DNA of 6,016 nucleotides from Chloroflexota bacterium (GCA_021796315.1 JAJYOH010000386.1:1-6016), one strand, 5' to 3'. Shown: positions 1-5,153, numbered from the stretch's first letter. Notes: a model not told the origin generated them from the letters alone. Numbers and translations: made by a program.

Positions 1-95
1 CCGCCAGGCATAAACACCTGTTGCCCAAGAATTATGAAGCCCTAAAGCGCGGATACGACCACGCCCAAAAAGAATGGGATAAAGCGCCCGCGTAA
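1..95 (+). CDS. 3' end of an unidentified gene (partial, 5' end outside window)
   Basis: An open frame enters from the left edge (first full codon at base 3) and ends at TAA 93-95. It leaves a 30-residue C-terminus that is Lys/Arg/Tyr rich and ends in EWDKAPA. The phrase PKNYEALKRGYDHA loosely recalls the C-terminal tails of 2-oxoacid:acceptor oxidoreductase subunits (N-x-x-A-x-x-x-G-Y), but that is weak pattern memory and no domain is visible. The evidence for coding is the open frame, ordinary amino-acid composition, and a stop directly before a repeat-rich non-coding stretch. It shares the strand of all following genes. The promoter at 179-187 suggests that it belongs to a separate upstream unit. 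Confidence 0.55.
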   Translation, partial: ARHKHLLPKNYEALKRGYDHAQKEWDKAPA

Positions 96-98
96 GAT

Positions 99-133
99 CA
101 GTTTTCAGTGAGCAGTAATCAGTTTGCAGTTGA
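99..133. repeat. Five-unit heptanucleotide tandem array, CAGTNNN
   Basis: CAGT occurs at 99, 106, 113, 120 and 127, exactly seven bases apart, with three variable bases after each copy. The array begins four bases after the upstream stop codon and fills the first part of the 96-194 gap. It resembles in architecture the short tandemly repeated heptanucleotides (STRR) described in cyanobacteria, with a different word. An open frame runs through it in phase with the aldo/keto reductase from an ATG at 108, but the residues it would encode look like translated repeat and not protein. Confidence 0.8.
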
Positions 134-137
134 TAAC

Positions 138-167
138 CAGACCCGTCTCGATGAGAGAGGCAGGTCT
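138..167 (+). terminator. Weak hairpin, possible terminator of the upstream gene
   Basis: AGACC (139-143) can pair with GGTCT (163-167). Inside it, TCTC (146-149) can pair with GAGA (153-156) around a 3-base loop. The structure is followed by ACTTTT (168-173), a poor U-tract. The stem is interrupted by unequal bulges, so intrinsic termination is only possible. It could equally be a degenerate palindromic repeat continuing the array at 99-133. Confidence 0.25.
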
Positions 168-178
168 ACTTTTCATAA

Positions 179-187
179 TGCTATAAT
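179..187 (+). promoter_or_regulatory. Extended -10 promoter (TGCTATAAT), probably leaderless
   Basis: TGC followed by a perfect TATAAT (182-187) matches the extended -10 consensus TGnTATAAT recognised by housekeeping sigma factors. No good -35 hexamer is visible 16-18 bases upstream, which extended -10 promoters tolerate. The expected +1 falls at 194-195, on or next to the ATG at 195. No purine-rich ribosome binding site precedes that ATG. Together these suggest a leaderless mRNA starting at the aldo/keto reductase. Confidence 0.6.
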
Positions 188-194
188 CCACAGT

Positions 195-1013
195 ATGAGA
201 TATGAATCCGTCTGCAACCTCACTCTCCCCAAGATCGGCTTCGGGACAGCCAATCTCGGTGGCAGCATATTTGCCGACCATTCGCGGGATGACAGCCGCC
301 TGGCCGCATTGCGCTCCGCGCTCGAACTTGGCTATACTCACTTCGACACAGCCGAGATGTACGGCAACGGTCACGCTGAAGAACTACTCGGACGCGCCTT
401 CCGGGAAACAGCCGCGAAACGCGGGAACCTGTTCATCACATCCAAAGTCCTGCCAACCCACTTGCATTATGAAGATGTGTTGAAAGCCTGTCAAGCCAGT
501 CTGCGCCGCCTGGGCACGGACTATCTCGATCTTTATCTTATCCACTGGCCCATGATCGGCATGAAACTGGCTGACACGTTTCGCGCCCTCAATAATCTGG
601 TCAGGGATGGCAAGGTGCGACATCTCGGCGTCAGTAACTTCAGCTTGAAACTTCTCAAAGAATCGCAGTCTCATTCCGAGACGCCCATCATTGCCAATCA
701 GGTTCCTTACAGCCTGTCTCATCGTTCATACGTCAAGAACGGCATGCTCAAATACTGTCAGGCAAATGACATTCTGATCACGGCCTATTCTCCGATGGAT
801 GTAGGCCGATTGAAAGCCTCACCCGCCCTTCGGTCCGTAGCCGAAGCGCACAATGCCACGCCGTATCAGATCGCGCTGGCGTGGCTGGTATGTCATCCGC
901 GCGTCATCACGATTCCCATGTCGTTCGATCCAGGACATCAACAAGAAAATCTGGCGGCGGCGGACATTGTTCTCACTGATGAAGAAATGAATCAACTGAC
1001 AGCACCAGCTTAG
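195..1013 (+). CDS. Aldo/keto reductase, likely NADH-preferring
   Basis: This 272-residue protein is a soluble (alpha/beta)8 barrel of the aldo/keto reductase superfamily, which reduces aldehydes or ketones with NAD(P)H. The catalytic tetrad is visible: Asp51 and Tyr56 (FDTAEMYG), Lys84 (TSKV) and His117 (LIHWP). GVSNFS and the C-terminal H-x-x-EN cofactor segment are also present. The start at 195 is preferred over an in-frame ATG at 108 because the extra 29 residues come from a tandem repeat and hairpin, the family begins near LPKIGFGT, and a perfect -10 box lies seven bases upstream of 195. The usual IPK-S segment reads IPMS (Met242) and the following Arg is His248. These positions bind the 2'-phosphate of NADPH in 2,5-diketo-D-gluconate reductase A, so NADH use is inferred. 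The substrate is unknown. The stop is two bases before clpS. Confidence 0.93.
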   Translation: MRYESVCNLTLPKIGFGTANLGGSIFADHSRDDSRLAALRSALELGYTHFDTAEMYGNGHAEELLGRAFRETAAKRGNLFITSKVLPTHLHYEDVLKACQASLRRLGTDYLDLYLIHWPMIGMKLADTFRALNNLVRDGKVRHLGVSNFSLKLLKESQSHSETPIIANQVPYSLSHRSYVKNGMLKYCQANDILITAYSPMDVGRLKASPALRSVAEAHNATPYQIALAWLVCHPRVITIPMSFDPGHQQENLAAADIVLTDEEMNQLTAPA

Positions 1014-1015
1014 CA

Positions 1016-1327
1016 ATGGATCCGAAAACACAGCCCATTCCACGAATTCACGAAGACGCGCAGGCGGAAACCAGCGAGGGACCGCTCTACCGAGTCATCA
1101 TTCACAACGACAACATCACGCCGATGGACTTCGTGACCCATATTTTGACCACCATCTTTTTGATGCCAGATGCGAACGCGGCATACATCATGTACACCGC
1201 GCACTTGAAAGGCACGGCTTATGTGCAGACTTTGCCAAAAGCCGAAGCCAAAAAAAGAATCAACAAGGCGCACTTCGCCGCCGCGATGCAAAGCTATCCG
1301 CTGCAATTCACGTTGGAACCTGAGTAA
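1016..1327 (+). CDS. clpS: ClpS, ATP-dependent Clp protease adaptor
   Basis: This 103-residue protein has the full ClpS core. ClpS binds proteins with N-degron residues (Leu, Phe, Tyr, Trp) and hands them to ClpA- or ClpC-type unfoldases with ClpP in the cytosol. Visible signatures are YRVIIHNDNITPMDFV (residues 25-40), an A-x-x-IM-x-x-H segment (55-63), AEAKKRI and the C-terminal YPLQFTLEPE. Asn31, Asp32 and His63 match the E. coli residues that hold the alpha-amino group of the degron, and Met37 matches the gatekeeper Met40. The second Asp of the usual NDD is Asn33. About 22 variable residues precede the core, as expected for the flexible ClpS tail. Length is normal. The gene starts two bases after the aldo/keto reductase stop, so translation is probably coupled. 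No clpA or clpC is in the window. Confidence 0.95.
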   Translation: MDPKTQPIPRIHEDAQAETSEGPLYRVIIHNDNITPMDFVTHILTTIFLMPDANAAYIMYTAHLKGTAYVQTLPKAEAKKRINKAHFAAAMQSYPLQFTLEPE

Positions 1328-1335
1328 AGCCCTGA

Positions 1336-2217
1336 GTGAATCCTATTGAAACTCTCACGCAGATCAATCTCGATGATCTTGTCGCTTCATTCGGCTGGCA
1401 GGATCATCGAATTTTATCGGGGGCATTGCGCCGCACCTTTTTCCCCGCCGCCAAAAAATTCTCCAAACAAATGCTGGACTTTGACAACGCCGTCGGCGCG
1501 CGTGGACTGGCGGATGCGGCGCGTTTGTCTTTGCGGTGTTATGTGCGCGGCATTCGCATCTTTGACGCGAACCGAATACCTGCTTCCGCTTTCCTGGCCT
1601 TATCCAATCATCCCGGTATGACTGATACGCTCGCGCTCTGCGCGGCCTTGAACCGCGCGGACTTGAAGATCATTGCCTTGAATCGGCCCTTTCTTTTATC
1701 CTTATCCAACATCAGCAGGCAACTCTTGTATGTCACCGACAATCCGCACGAACGAGTAAATCTCGTCCGCCACGTCAGCGGACATCTGCGTGCGGGCGGC
1801 GCGGCATTGACCTTTCCCGCCGGTCATATCGAACCCGACCCCGATGTTTATCCCGGCGCAATTGACTCGCTCAAAGGTTGGACTGACAGTGCCGGCATCT
1901 TCATCCGCCTCGCGCCGGAAACTGCCATTTTGCCGGTGCTGGTGCGCGGCGTGATCTGGGACAAGACCGCGCATCATCCAATCGTCAAGCTCAAAAAGAT
2001 AAAAGAAGAAAGGGAAAAACTGGCCGCGGCCTTACAATTACTGGCGATGGTTGTATTCAACGCCAGGCCTGTCACGGTGACGGTGCAGATAGGAAATCCG
2101 ATCACGGTCAAAGAACTTGGAACAAACGACACGCAGGTTATTCATCAGGCTGTGTTGAAAGAGATGAAGCAGTTGATCGAGAATCCGCCCGAAGGTAAAG
2201 ATGAATCCGCGCTCTGA
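1336..2217 (+). CDS. PlsC-type 1-acyl-glycerol-3-phosphate acyltransferase-like protein
   Basis: This 293-residue protein belongs to the lysophospholipid/glycerol-phosphate acyltransferase family, which transfers fatty acyl groups to a glycerolipid or similar hydroxyl at the inner membrane face. Motif I, the catalytic H-x4-D, is seen as SNHPGMTD (His92, Asp97). ALNRPF (113-118) sits where motif II is expected. FPAGHIEPD (159-167) replaces the more common FPEGTRS of motif III, keeping Gly162 and Glu165, and AILPVLVRGV near residue 200 matches motif IV. There is no clear membrane helix. The start is GTG at 1336, eight bases after clpS, with no strong ribosome binding site. The last 17 bases overlap the flippase-type gene, implying coupled synthesis and a shared lipid role. 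The acceptor substrate cannot be read from the sequence. Confidence 0.87.
   Translation: MNPIETLTQINLDDLVASFGWQDHRILSGALRRTFFPAAKKFSKQMLDFDNAVGARGLADAARLSLRCYVRGIRIFDANRIPASAFLALSNHPGMTDTLALCAALNRADLKIIALNRPFLLSLSNISRQLLYVTDNPHERVNLVRHVSGHLRAGGAALTFPAGHIEPDPDVYPGAIDSLKGWTDSAGIFIRLAPETAILPVLVRGVIWDKTAHHPIVKLKKIKEEREKLAAALQLLAMVVFNARPVTVTVQIGNPITVKELGTNDTQVIHQAVLKEMKQLIENPPEGKDESAL
2191..2195 (+). promoter_or_regulatory. Ribosome binding site of the flippase-type gene, inside the acyltransferase gene
   Basis: GAAGG lies five bases before the ATG at 2201 and inside the 3' end of the acyltransferase frame. It fixes the overlapping start and supports translational coupling, since ribosomes ending at 2217 would be next to the new start. 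Confidence 0.55.
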
Positions 2218-3220
2218 TGATTCCACCGTACAGACACGAAGAAATAAAATCCTTCGCATTCTTCGCAACTTCGCGGTTTATCTTGTTTTAGTTTTGCTGT
2301 TGTGGTGGGTGCTTCGCAAAGCGCCGCTGACGGAAATCTGGGCGGCCATCAGTCAATTGCGAGCATGGCAAATTATCGTCCTCTTGATTCTCAATGCATT
2401 CTTTTATATCCTCGCCACCCTGCGCTGGTGGATCATCATTCAGTCTGAACATAAACACGTGCCATACTTTCCACTTCTTGGCGTGCGCGTCTCGGTTTTC
2501 GGAGTCAGTTATTTCACGCTGGGACCGCAGGTTGGCGGAGAACCTTTGCAAGTATTGGCTTTGCAAAGACAATACGGCCTGACGTATACGCGCGCCACCG
2601 CGTCCGTGTTGATGGATAAACTGCTCGAATTAATGGTGGACTTCTTTCTGCTGGCTGTCGGGTTGACGGCCATTCTTCAGGCTGGAGTCCTGATCGAAAG
2701 CGGAGTCCAGTTCACGGGCAGTCTGATCGGCCTGGCATTCTTCATCCTGTGGCCGCCCATCCATCTCATCCTGCTCTACAATCGCCGCCATCCATTGACA
2801 AGTCTCGTGCGCGCCATGCCCTTCATTCCAAAAAATTCAAAGCCCGTCCGCTTTTTGCGTGCCGCCGAATGGATGGCCGGAACATTTTGCCAGCGGCATC
2901 CGCGCCGACTCATCATCGCGTTGGTCTTTTCGTTGATGGGTGGCACGGGCATGTTGGTGGATTACGCGTTGATGGCCTCCTTTCTGAGCATTCACCTGCC
3001 TTTTTGGAAAATGATCGCGGGCTGGATGATGGGCTGGATCTCGTTGCTGATGCCGTTGCCCGGCGGACTCGGCGCGTTCGAAGCCAGCCAGGTTTTCACG
3101 CTTGGAAAATTCGGCTTCAGCGCGGCGACTGCCCTCAGCCTGGCTTTACTCACGCGCGGGCGCGACATCTTCATCGGCGGCCTGGGATTAATTCTTGCGG
3201 GACACGGCTTTGGCAAGTAA
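2201..3220 (+). CDS. Lysylphosphatidylglycerol synthase TM region/UPF0104 flippase-type membrane protein
   Basis: This 339-residue integral membrane protein belongs to the PF03706 family, which is homologous to the flippase half of MprF and occurs alone in many bacteria. About eight hydrophobic helices are visible, beginning with VYLVLVLLLWWVL (about 27-39). Family hallmarks are LGPQVGGEPLQVLALQRQYG near residue 107 followed by TRATASVLMDKLLEL, and PLPGGLGAFEAS near residue 285. No lysyl- or alanyl-transferase domain follows, so it is a flippase-only form. It overlaps the acyltransferase by 17 bases, suggesting that it moves the lipid, or a related glycolipid, made by that enzyme; this is inference. 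Residues 13-27 (RRNKILRILRNFAV) are encoded by a short repeat, so the N-terminal tail may be expendable. Confidence 0.9.
   Translation: MNPRSDDSTVQTRRNKILRILRNFAVYLVLVLLLWWVLRKAPLTEIWAAISQLRAWQIIVLLILNAFFYILATLRWWIIIQSEHKHVPYFPLLGVRVSVFGVSYFTLGPQVGGEPLQVLALQRQYGLTYTRATASVLMDKLLELMVDFFLLAVGLTAILQAGVLIESGVQFTGSLIGLAFFILWPPIHLILLYNRRHPLTSLVRAMPFIPKNSKPVRFLRAAEWMAGTFCQRHPRRLIIALVFSLMGGTGMLVDYALMASFLSIHLPFWKMIAGWMMGWISLLMPLPGGLGAFEASQVFTLGKFGFSAATALSLALLTRGRDIFIGGLGLILAGHGFGK
2237..2277. repeat. Degenerate CTTCGCR repeat inside the flippase-type gene
   Basis: CTTCGC occurs at 2252, 2261 and 2269 (spacing 9 then 8), preceded by the inverse word CGAAG at 2237-2241. It encodes the basic segment just before the first membrane helix. 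From memory, similar CACGAAG...CTTCGCGGTT low-complexity words recur between genes in many bacterial genomes; that recollection was not checked here. Confidence 0.5.
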
Positions 3221-3250
3221 GATAGAAACGATTGATTCCATCTTGACCCA

Positions 3251-3257
3251 AAAGGAG
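3251..3257 (+). promoter_or_regulatory. Strong ribosome binding site (AAAGGAG) deciding the start at 3264
   Basis: AAAGGAG with a six-base spacer to ATG 3264 is the clearest Shine-Dalgarno sequence in the window. It argues against the in-frame ATG at 3195, which lies inside the preceding gene and would add 23 polar residues with no ribosome binding site. Confidence 0.75.
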
Positions 3258-3263
3258 ACAGCC

Positions 3264-3644
3264 ATGAAACTTAATACAAAACAAATCATCATTATCCTCG
3301 CAACGCTTGTCACCGCCATTCTTCACATCAGCGCGGCTTTCGACAAAGTCCTGTTCCCTCAATCGCCCGATGTACTGTTCACGTTGAACGGACTGGGATA
3401 TCTGGGATTACTGGGCGCTTACTTTTTACCGATCAGGTTTTTTCAAGACCGTCACAAATTGGTCTGGCAGGTTTTATTCGGTTACGCCATCCTGACCATC
3501 CTTGCGTGGCTGGTCATTTGGGTCGGCTTTAGCGTCATTCGGGACGGCCAGCCCTTCTTTGGTTATGACTCAATTTACGGCATCCCAGCCAAGATTACAG
3601 AGGTCATTCTGCTTTGGGCTTTGTGGTCAGACAAGCCGCAATAA
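3264..3644 (+). CDS. Small four-helix membrane protein, function unknown
   Basis: This 126-residue hydrophobic protein starts MKLNTKQIIII. Four membrane segments are visible at about residues 8-27, 41-60, 66-93 and 107-121, joined by short loops, with a polar end SDKPQ. A motif-like stretch, FTLNGLGYLGLLGAYFLP, lies in the second helix. I recall similar short membrane proteins in Anaerolineae genomes but cannot name a characterised family. No cofactor ligands or catalytic residues stand out: it has no Cys, and the single His-Ile-Ser after helix 1 is not diagnostic. It lies 43 bases after the flippase-type gene with its own strong ribosome binding site, so it could be the last member of the lipid unit or independent. 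A probable new promoter follows it at 3660. Confidence 0.8.
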   Translation: MKLNTKQIIIILATLVTAILHISAAFDKVLFPQSPDVLFTLNGLGYLGLLGAYFLPIRFFQDRHKLVWQVLFGYAILTILAWLVIWVGFSVIRDGQPFFGYDSIYGIPAKITEVILLWALWSDKPQ

Positions 3645-3659
3645 TTTTTGTCGAGGGGG

Positions 3660-3665
3660 TAAAAT
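3660..3665 (+). promoter_or_regulatory. -10 box TAAAAT six bases before an ATG, probable leaderless promoter
   Basis: TAAAAT at 3660-3665 is separated from the dehydrogenase ATG (3672) by six bases, so the expected +1 is the A of that ATG. GAGGGGG (3653-3659) precedes the box, but as a ribosome binding site it would be too far from 3672. No good -35 or TGn extension is seen. The same geometry is found at 179-195, which strengthens the call. Confidence 0.45.
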
Positions 3666-3671
3666 GGGTTC

Positions 3672-4688
3672 ATGAAATTTAGTAACACCGTGACTTTTAC
3701 CGCGCCGCGACAGGTGGAACTCCGTCAGGAGTCTCTGCCTGCTCTCAGCGCGGACGATATTCTGGTTGAGACGATCTGTTCAGCCATCAGCGCGGGCACG
3801 GAGATGCTCGTCTATCGCGGACAATTCCCGCGCGAAATAAATTCAGTTGACGCGATCAGCAGCGGGCTTCATTATCCGACTGCTTACGGCTACGCCTGTG
3901 CCGGACACGTGATCGAGATCGGCTCTCGCGTGGACCCGAAATGGGCTGGCCGTTTAATTTTTTCCTTCCAACCCCACGTCTCTCACTTCGTCACCACCAC
4001 CGATTGCCTGATCCCGATCCCCGAGAACATTTCACCTGAAACCGCCTGCTTCCTTCCGAACATGGAAACCGCCGTGAATGTGGTTCAGGATGCCGCGCCG
4101 ATTCTCGGTGAGCGCGTTTTGGTTTTAGGTCAGGGTGTAATTGGTTTGCTGACAACTTCTCTGCTCAGTGAATTTCCGCTTGAATGTTTGATTGCAGCAG
4201 ATTGTTATGAACTGCGGCGAAATGCGTTGAAAGTCGAAGGTCAAAAGTCAAAGGTTATAAAGCTCGATCCCGGTCAATCCGATTTTCATGGACAAGCCAA
4301 AAAACATCTCAGCGGCGGCGCAGACTTGACTCTCGAACTGAGCGGCTCCCCCTCCGCGCTCGATGATGCCATTGCGCTGACTCGCTTTTCAGGACGCATC
4401 GTCATCGGCTCGTGGTATGGAGAGAAATGTGCGCCCATTGATTTGGGCCACAGCTTTCACCATTCGCGCATCAAATTGATCTCATCACAAGTCAGCACCA
4501 TCGCACCAGAGTTGTCCGCGCGCTGGGACAAGTCGCGTCGCTTCGACGTGGCTTGGAAAGCTTTGGAAAGAATCAAACCCGAGAAGTGGATCACGCACCG
4601 CTTCCCCATCGAAGAAGCCAGTAAGGCTTACGATTTGGTTGATAAAAATCCACAAGAGACGATTCAAATTATCTTCAATTACACCTGA
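3672..4688 (+). CDS. Medium-chain dehydrogenase/reductase, BchC-like, without the usual zinc ligands
   Basis: This 338-residue protein has an N-terminal GroES-like domain (about 1-135) and a Rossmann domain (about 140-270) with GQGVIG at 153-158. Asp177 after the second strand suggests NAD(H) rather than NADP(H). SAISAGTEMLVYRG (37-50) and GYACAGHVIEIG (73-84) resemble bacteriochlorophyllide dehydrogenase BchC and related enzymes. The classical catalytic Cys before G-T/S-D is Ala41, and the GHE motif reads GYA, so catalytic zinc is probably absent despite the usual family label. The four-Cys structural zinc lobe is missing too. Being first in a unit with a pterin-type enzyme and a glycosyltransferase, it may reduce or oxidise a side chain of their shared intermediate (inference). 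A tandem heptamer array (4226-4260) encodes residues 186-196, and another supplies the stop codon. Confidence 0.88.
   Translation: MKFSNTVTFTAPRQVELRQESLPALSADDILVETICSAISAGTEMLVYRGQFPREINSVDAISSGLHYPTAYGYACAGHVIEIGSRVDPKWAGRLIFSFQPHVSHFVTTTDCLIPIPENISPETACFLPNMETAVNVVQDAAPILGERVLVLGQGVIGLLTTSLLSEFPLECLIAADCYELRRNALKVEGQKSKVIKLDPGQSDFHGQAKKHLSGGADLTLELSGSPSALDDAIALTRFSGRIVIGSWYGEKCAPIDLGHSFHHSRIKLISSQVSTIAPELSARWDKSRRFDVAWKALERIKPEKWITHRFPIEEASKAYDLVDKNPQETIQIIFNYT
4226..4260. repeat. Five-unit heptanucleotide array, GTCRAAR, inside the dehydrogenase gene
   Basis: GT begins units at 4226, 4233, 4240, 4247 and 4254, exactly seven bases apart. Units 2-4 fit GTCRAAR; units 1 and 5 are GTTGAAA and GTTATAA. 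The array lies in the Rossmann domain after the second strand and encodes LKVEGQKSKVIK, a lysine-rich stretch where relatives usually have a short helix and a loop near a Gly-Ala. Confidence 0.75.
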
Positions 4689-4717
4689 AACCTGACACTT
4701 GAAACCGGAGAACTGAA
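4683..4717. repeat. Five-unit heptanucleotide array, ACCTGAA, spanning stop and start codons
   Basis: Units start at 4683, 4690, 4697, 4704 and 4711, and the next unit position is exactly the ATG at 4718. Unit 1 supplies the dehydrogenase stop codon (TGA 4686-4688). Units 1-3 and 5 stay close to ACCTGAA, while unit 4 is ACCGGAG, which contains the ribosome binding site of the next gene. The whole 29-base intergenic gap is therefore repeat. Confidence 0.8.
4707..4710 (+). promoter_or_regulatory. Ribosome binding site GGAG formed in a diverged repeat unit
   Basis: GGAG lies seven bases before ATG 4718 and within the fourth unit of the ACCTGAA array, where the consensus would read CTGA. It supports 4718 as the start codon. 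Confidence 0.6.
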
Positions 4718-5104
4718 ATGTACACTCTCGCCGTCCGCCGTGATTTTATTGCCCGTCACTTTTTGATCGGCGGGGATTGGGGCTCTGAGAATTTCCCCAA
4801 TTCACATCATTACATTCTTGAACTGCGCCTCAAAGGGGAGCAACTCGACCAGCACGGCTATTTGTGTGATATTGTGGATGTTGAAAAACATCTCGACGAA
4901 ATCATTGGTTATTATCGCGATCAGATGCTAAACGAAAAACCAGAATTCACCGGGCTGAATCCGAGCATTGAGCATTTCTCGCGGATTCTGGCAGCTTCGC
5001 TGAACGAAAAGATCAAAGCAGAAAATATATGCACGCTCAAAGTCGTCCTGTGGGAAAACGAAAGTGTATGGGCAGCATATACGGTTCAAAGGTTGGAAGG
5101 TTGA
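4718..5104 (+). CDS. Divergent 6-pyruvoyl-tetrahydropterin synthase/QueD-family protein
   Basis: This 128-residue protein has the tunnelling-fold layout of COG0720: FIARHFLI (10-17), a histidine pair followed by YILEL (30-36), HGYLCDIVDVEKHLDEII (46-63), MLNEKPEFTGLNPSIEHFSRIL (70-91) and VVLWENESVWAAY (109-121). Canonical members convert dihydroneopterin triphosphate to 6-pyruvoyl- or 6-carboxy-tetrahydropterin using three zinc His, a Cys and an Asp-His pair. Here His14 and His30 remain and Glu113 fits the pterin-anchoring Glu. The first His of HGH aligns with Asn28, the Cys position falls on or near Glu24, and the Asp-His pair aligns with Arg67-Asp68. PTPS-III enzymes also use Glu in place of Cys, but their spacing (ExxHGH) differs from this one. 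A different reaction or substrate is likely. The C-terminal QRLEG is encoded by an octamer repeat. It lies between the dehydrogenase and glycosyltransferase. Confidence 0.85.
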   Translation: MYTLAVRRDFIARHFLIGGDWGSENFPNSHHYILELRLKGEQLDQHGYLCDIVDVEKHLDEIIGYYRDQMLNEKPEFTGLNPSIEHFSRILAASLNEKIKAENICTLKVVLWENESVWAAYTVQRLEG

Positions 5105-5122
5105 AAAGTTGGAAAGTTAACT
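5083..5122. repeat. Five-unit octanucleotide array, RGTTGRAA, across the stop codon
   Basis: GTT occurs at 5084, 5092, 5100, 5108 and 5116, exactly eight bases apart, so units start at 5083, 5091, 5099, 5107 and 5115. The last unit has diverged (AGTTAACT). The array encodes the final residues of the preceding gene, supplies its TGA stop (5102-5104) and runs on into the gap. Confidence 0.8.
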
Positions 5123-5153
5123 TGCAATCCTGCCAGCCTTCAAACTTTGGACC
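5083..5153 (+). other. Inverted repeat formed by octamer units, possible RNA hairpin
   Basis: The arm at 5083-5100 is nearly the reverse complement of 5137-5153. In RNA it could form a stem with one G-U pair, one mismatch and one bulged base, closing a loop of about 36 bases (5101-5136). The downstream arm contains inverted copies of the octamer word (TTCAAACT at 5140-5147). There is no U-tract, so a classical terminator is unlikely; a translation or stability element, or an inverted repeat unit, is possible. Confidence 0.45.

Noticed and set aside
99..133. CRISPR array
   Set aside because: Units are seven bases long with three-base gaps and no spacers of 30 or so bases. The other arrays in the window are similar, and no cas genes are present.
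108..194. 29-residue N-terminal extension of the aldo/keto reductase
   Set aside because: The encoded residues derive from the CAGTNNN array and the hairpin, there is no ribosome binding site for ATG 108, and a perfect promoter would lie inside it.
384..722. Minus-strand open frame of 112 codons opposite the aldo/keto reductase
   Set aside because: The plus strand carries all catalytic residues of a known family. The minus translation shows no recognisable domain or start signal.
2749..3225. A 158-codon open frame in a second + frame inside the flippase-type gene
   Set aside because: Its translation is His/Arg rich with no membrane or domain pattern, while the overlapping frame has clear PF03706 motifs. 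It is a shadow.
3664..3675. Three-codon upstream frame ATG GGT TCA TGA overlapping the dehydrogenase start
   Set aside because: If the mRNA is leaderless at 3672 this frame is not transcribed. It also has no supporting signal beyond chance.
4718..5104. Assignment as QueD (queuosine pathway)
   Set aside because: The CxxxHGH motif and Asp-His pair are missing and no queC, queE or queF lies nearby.
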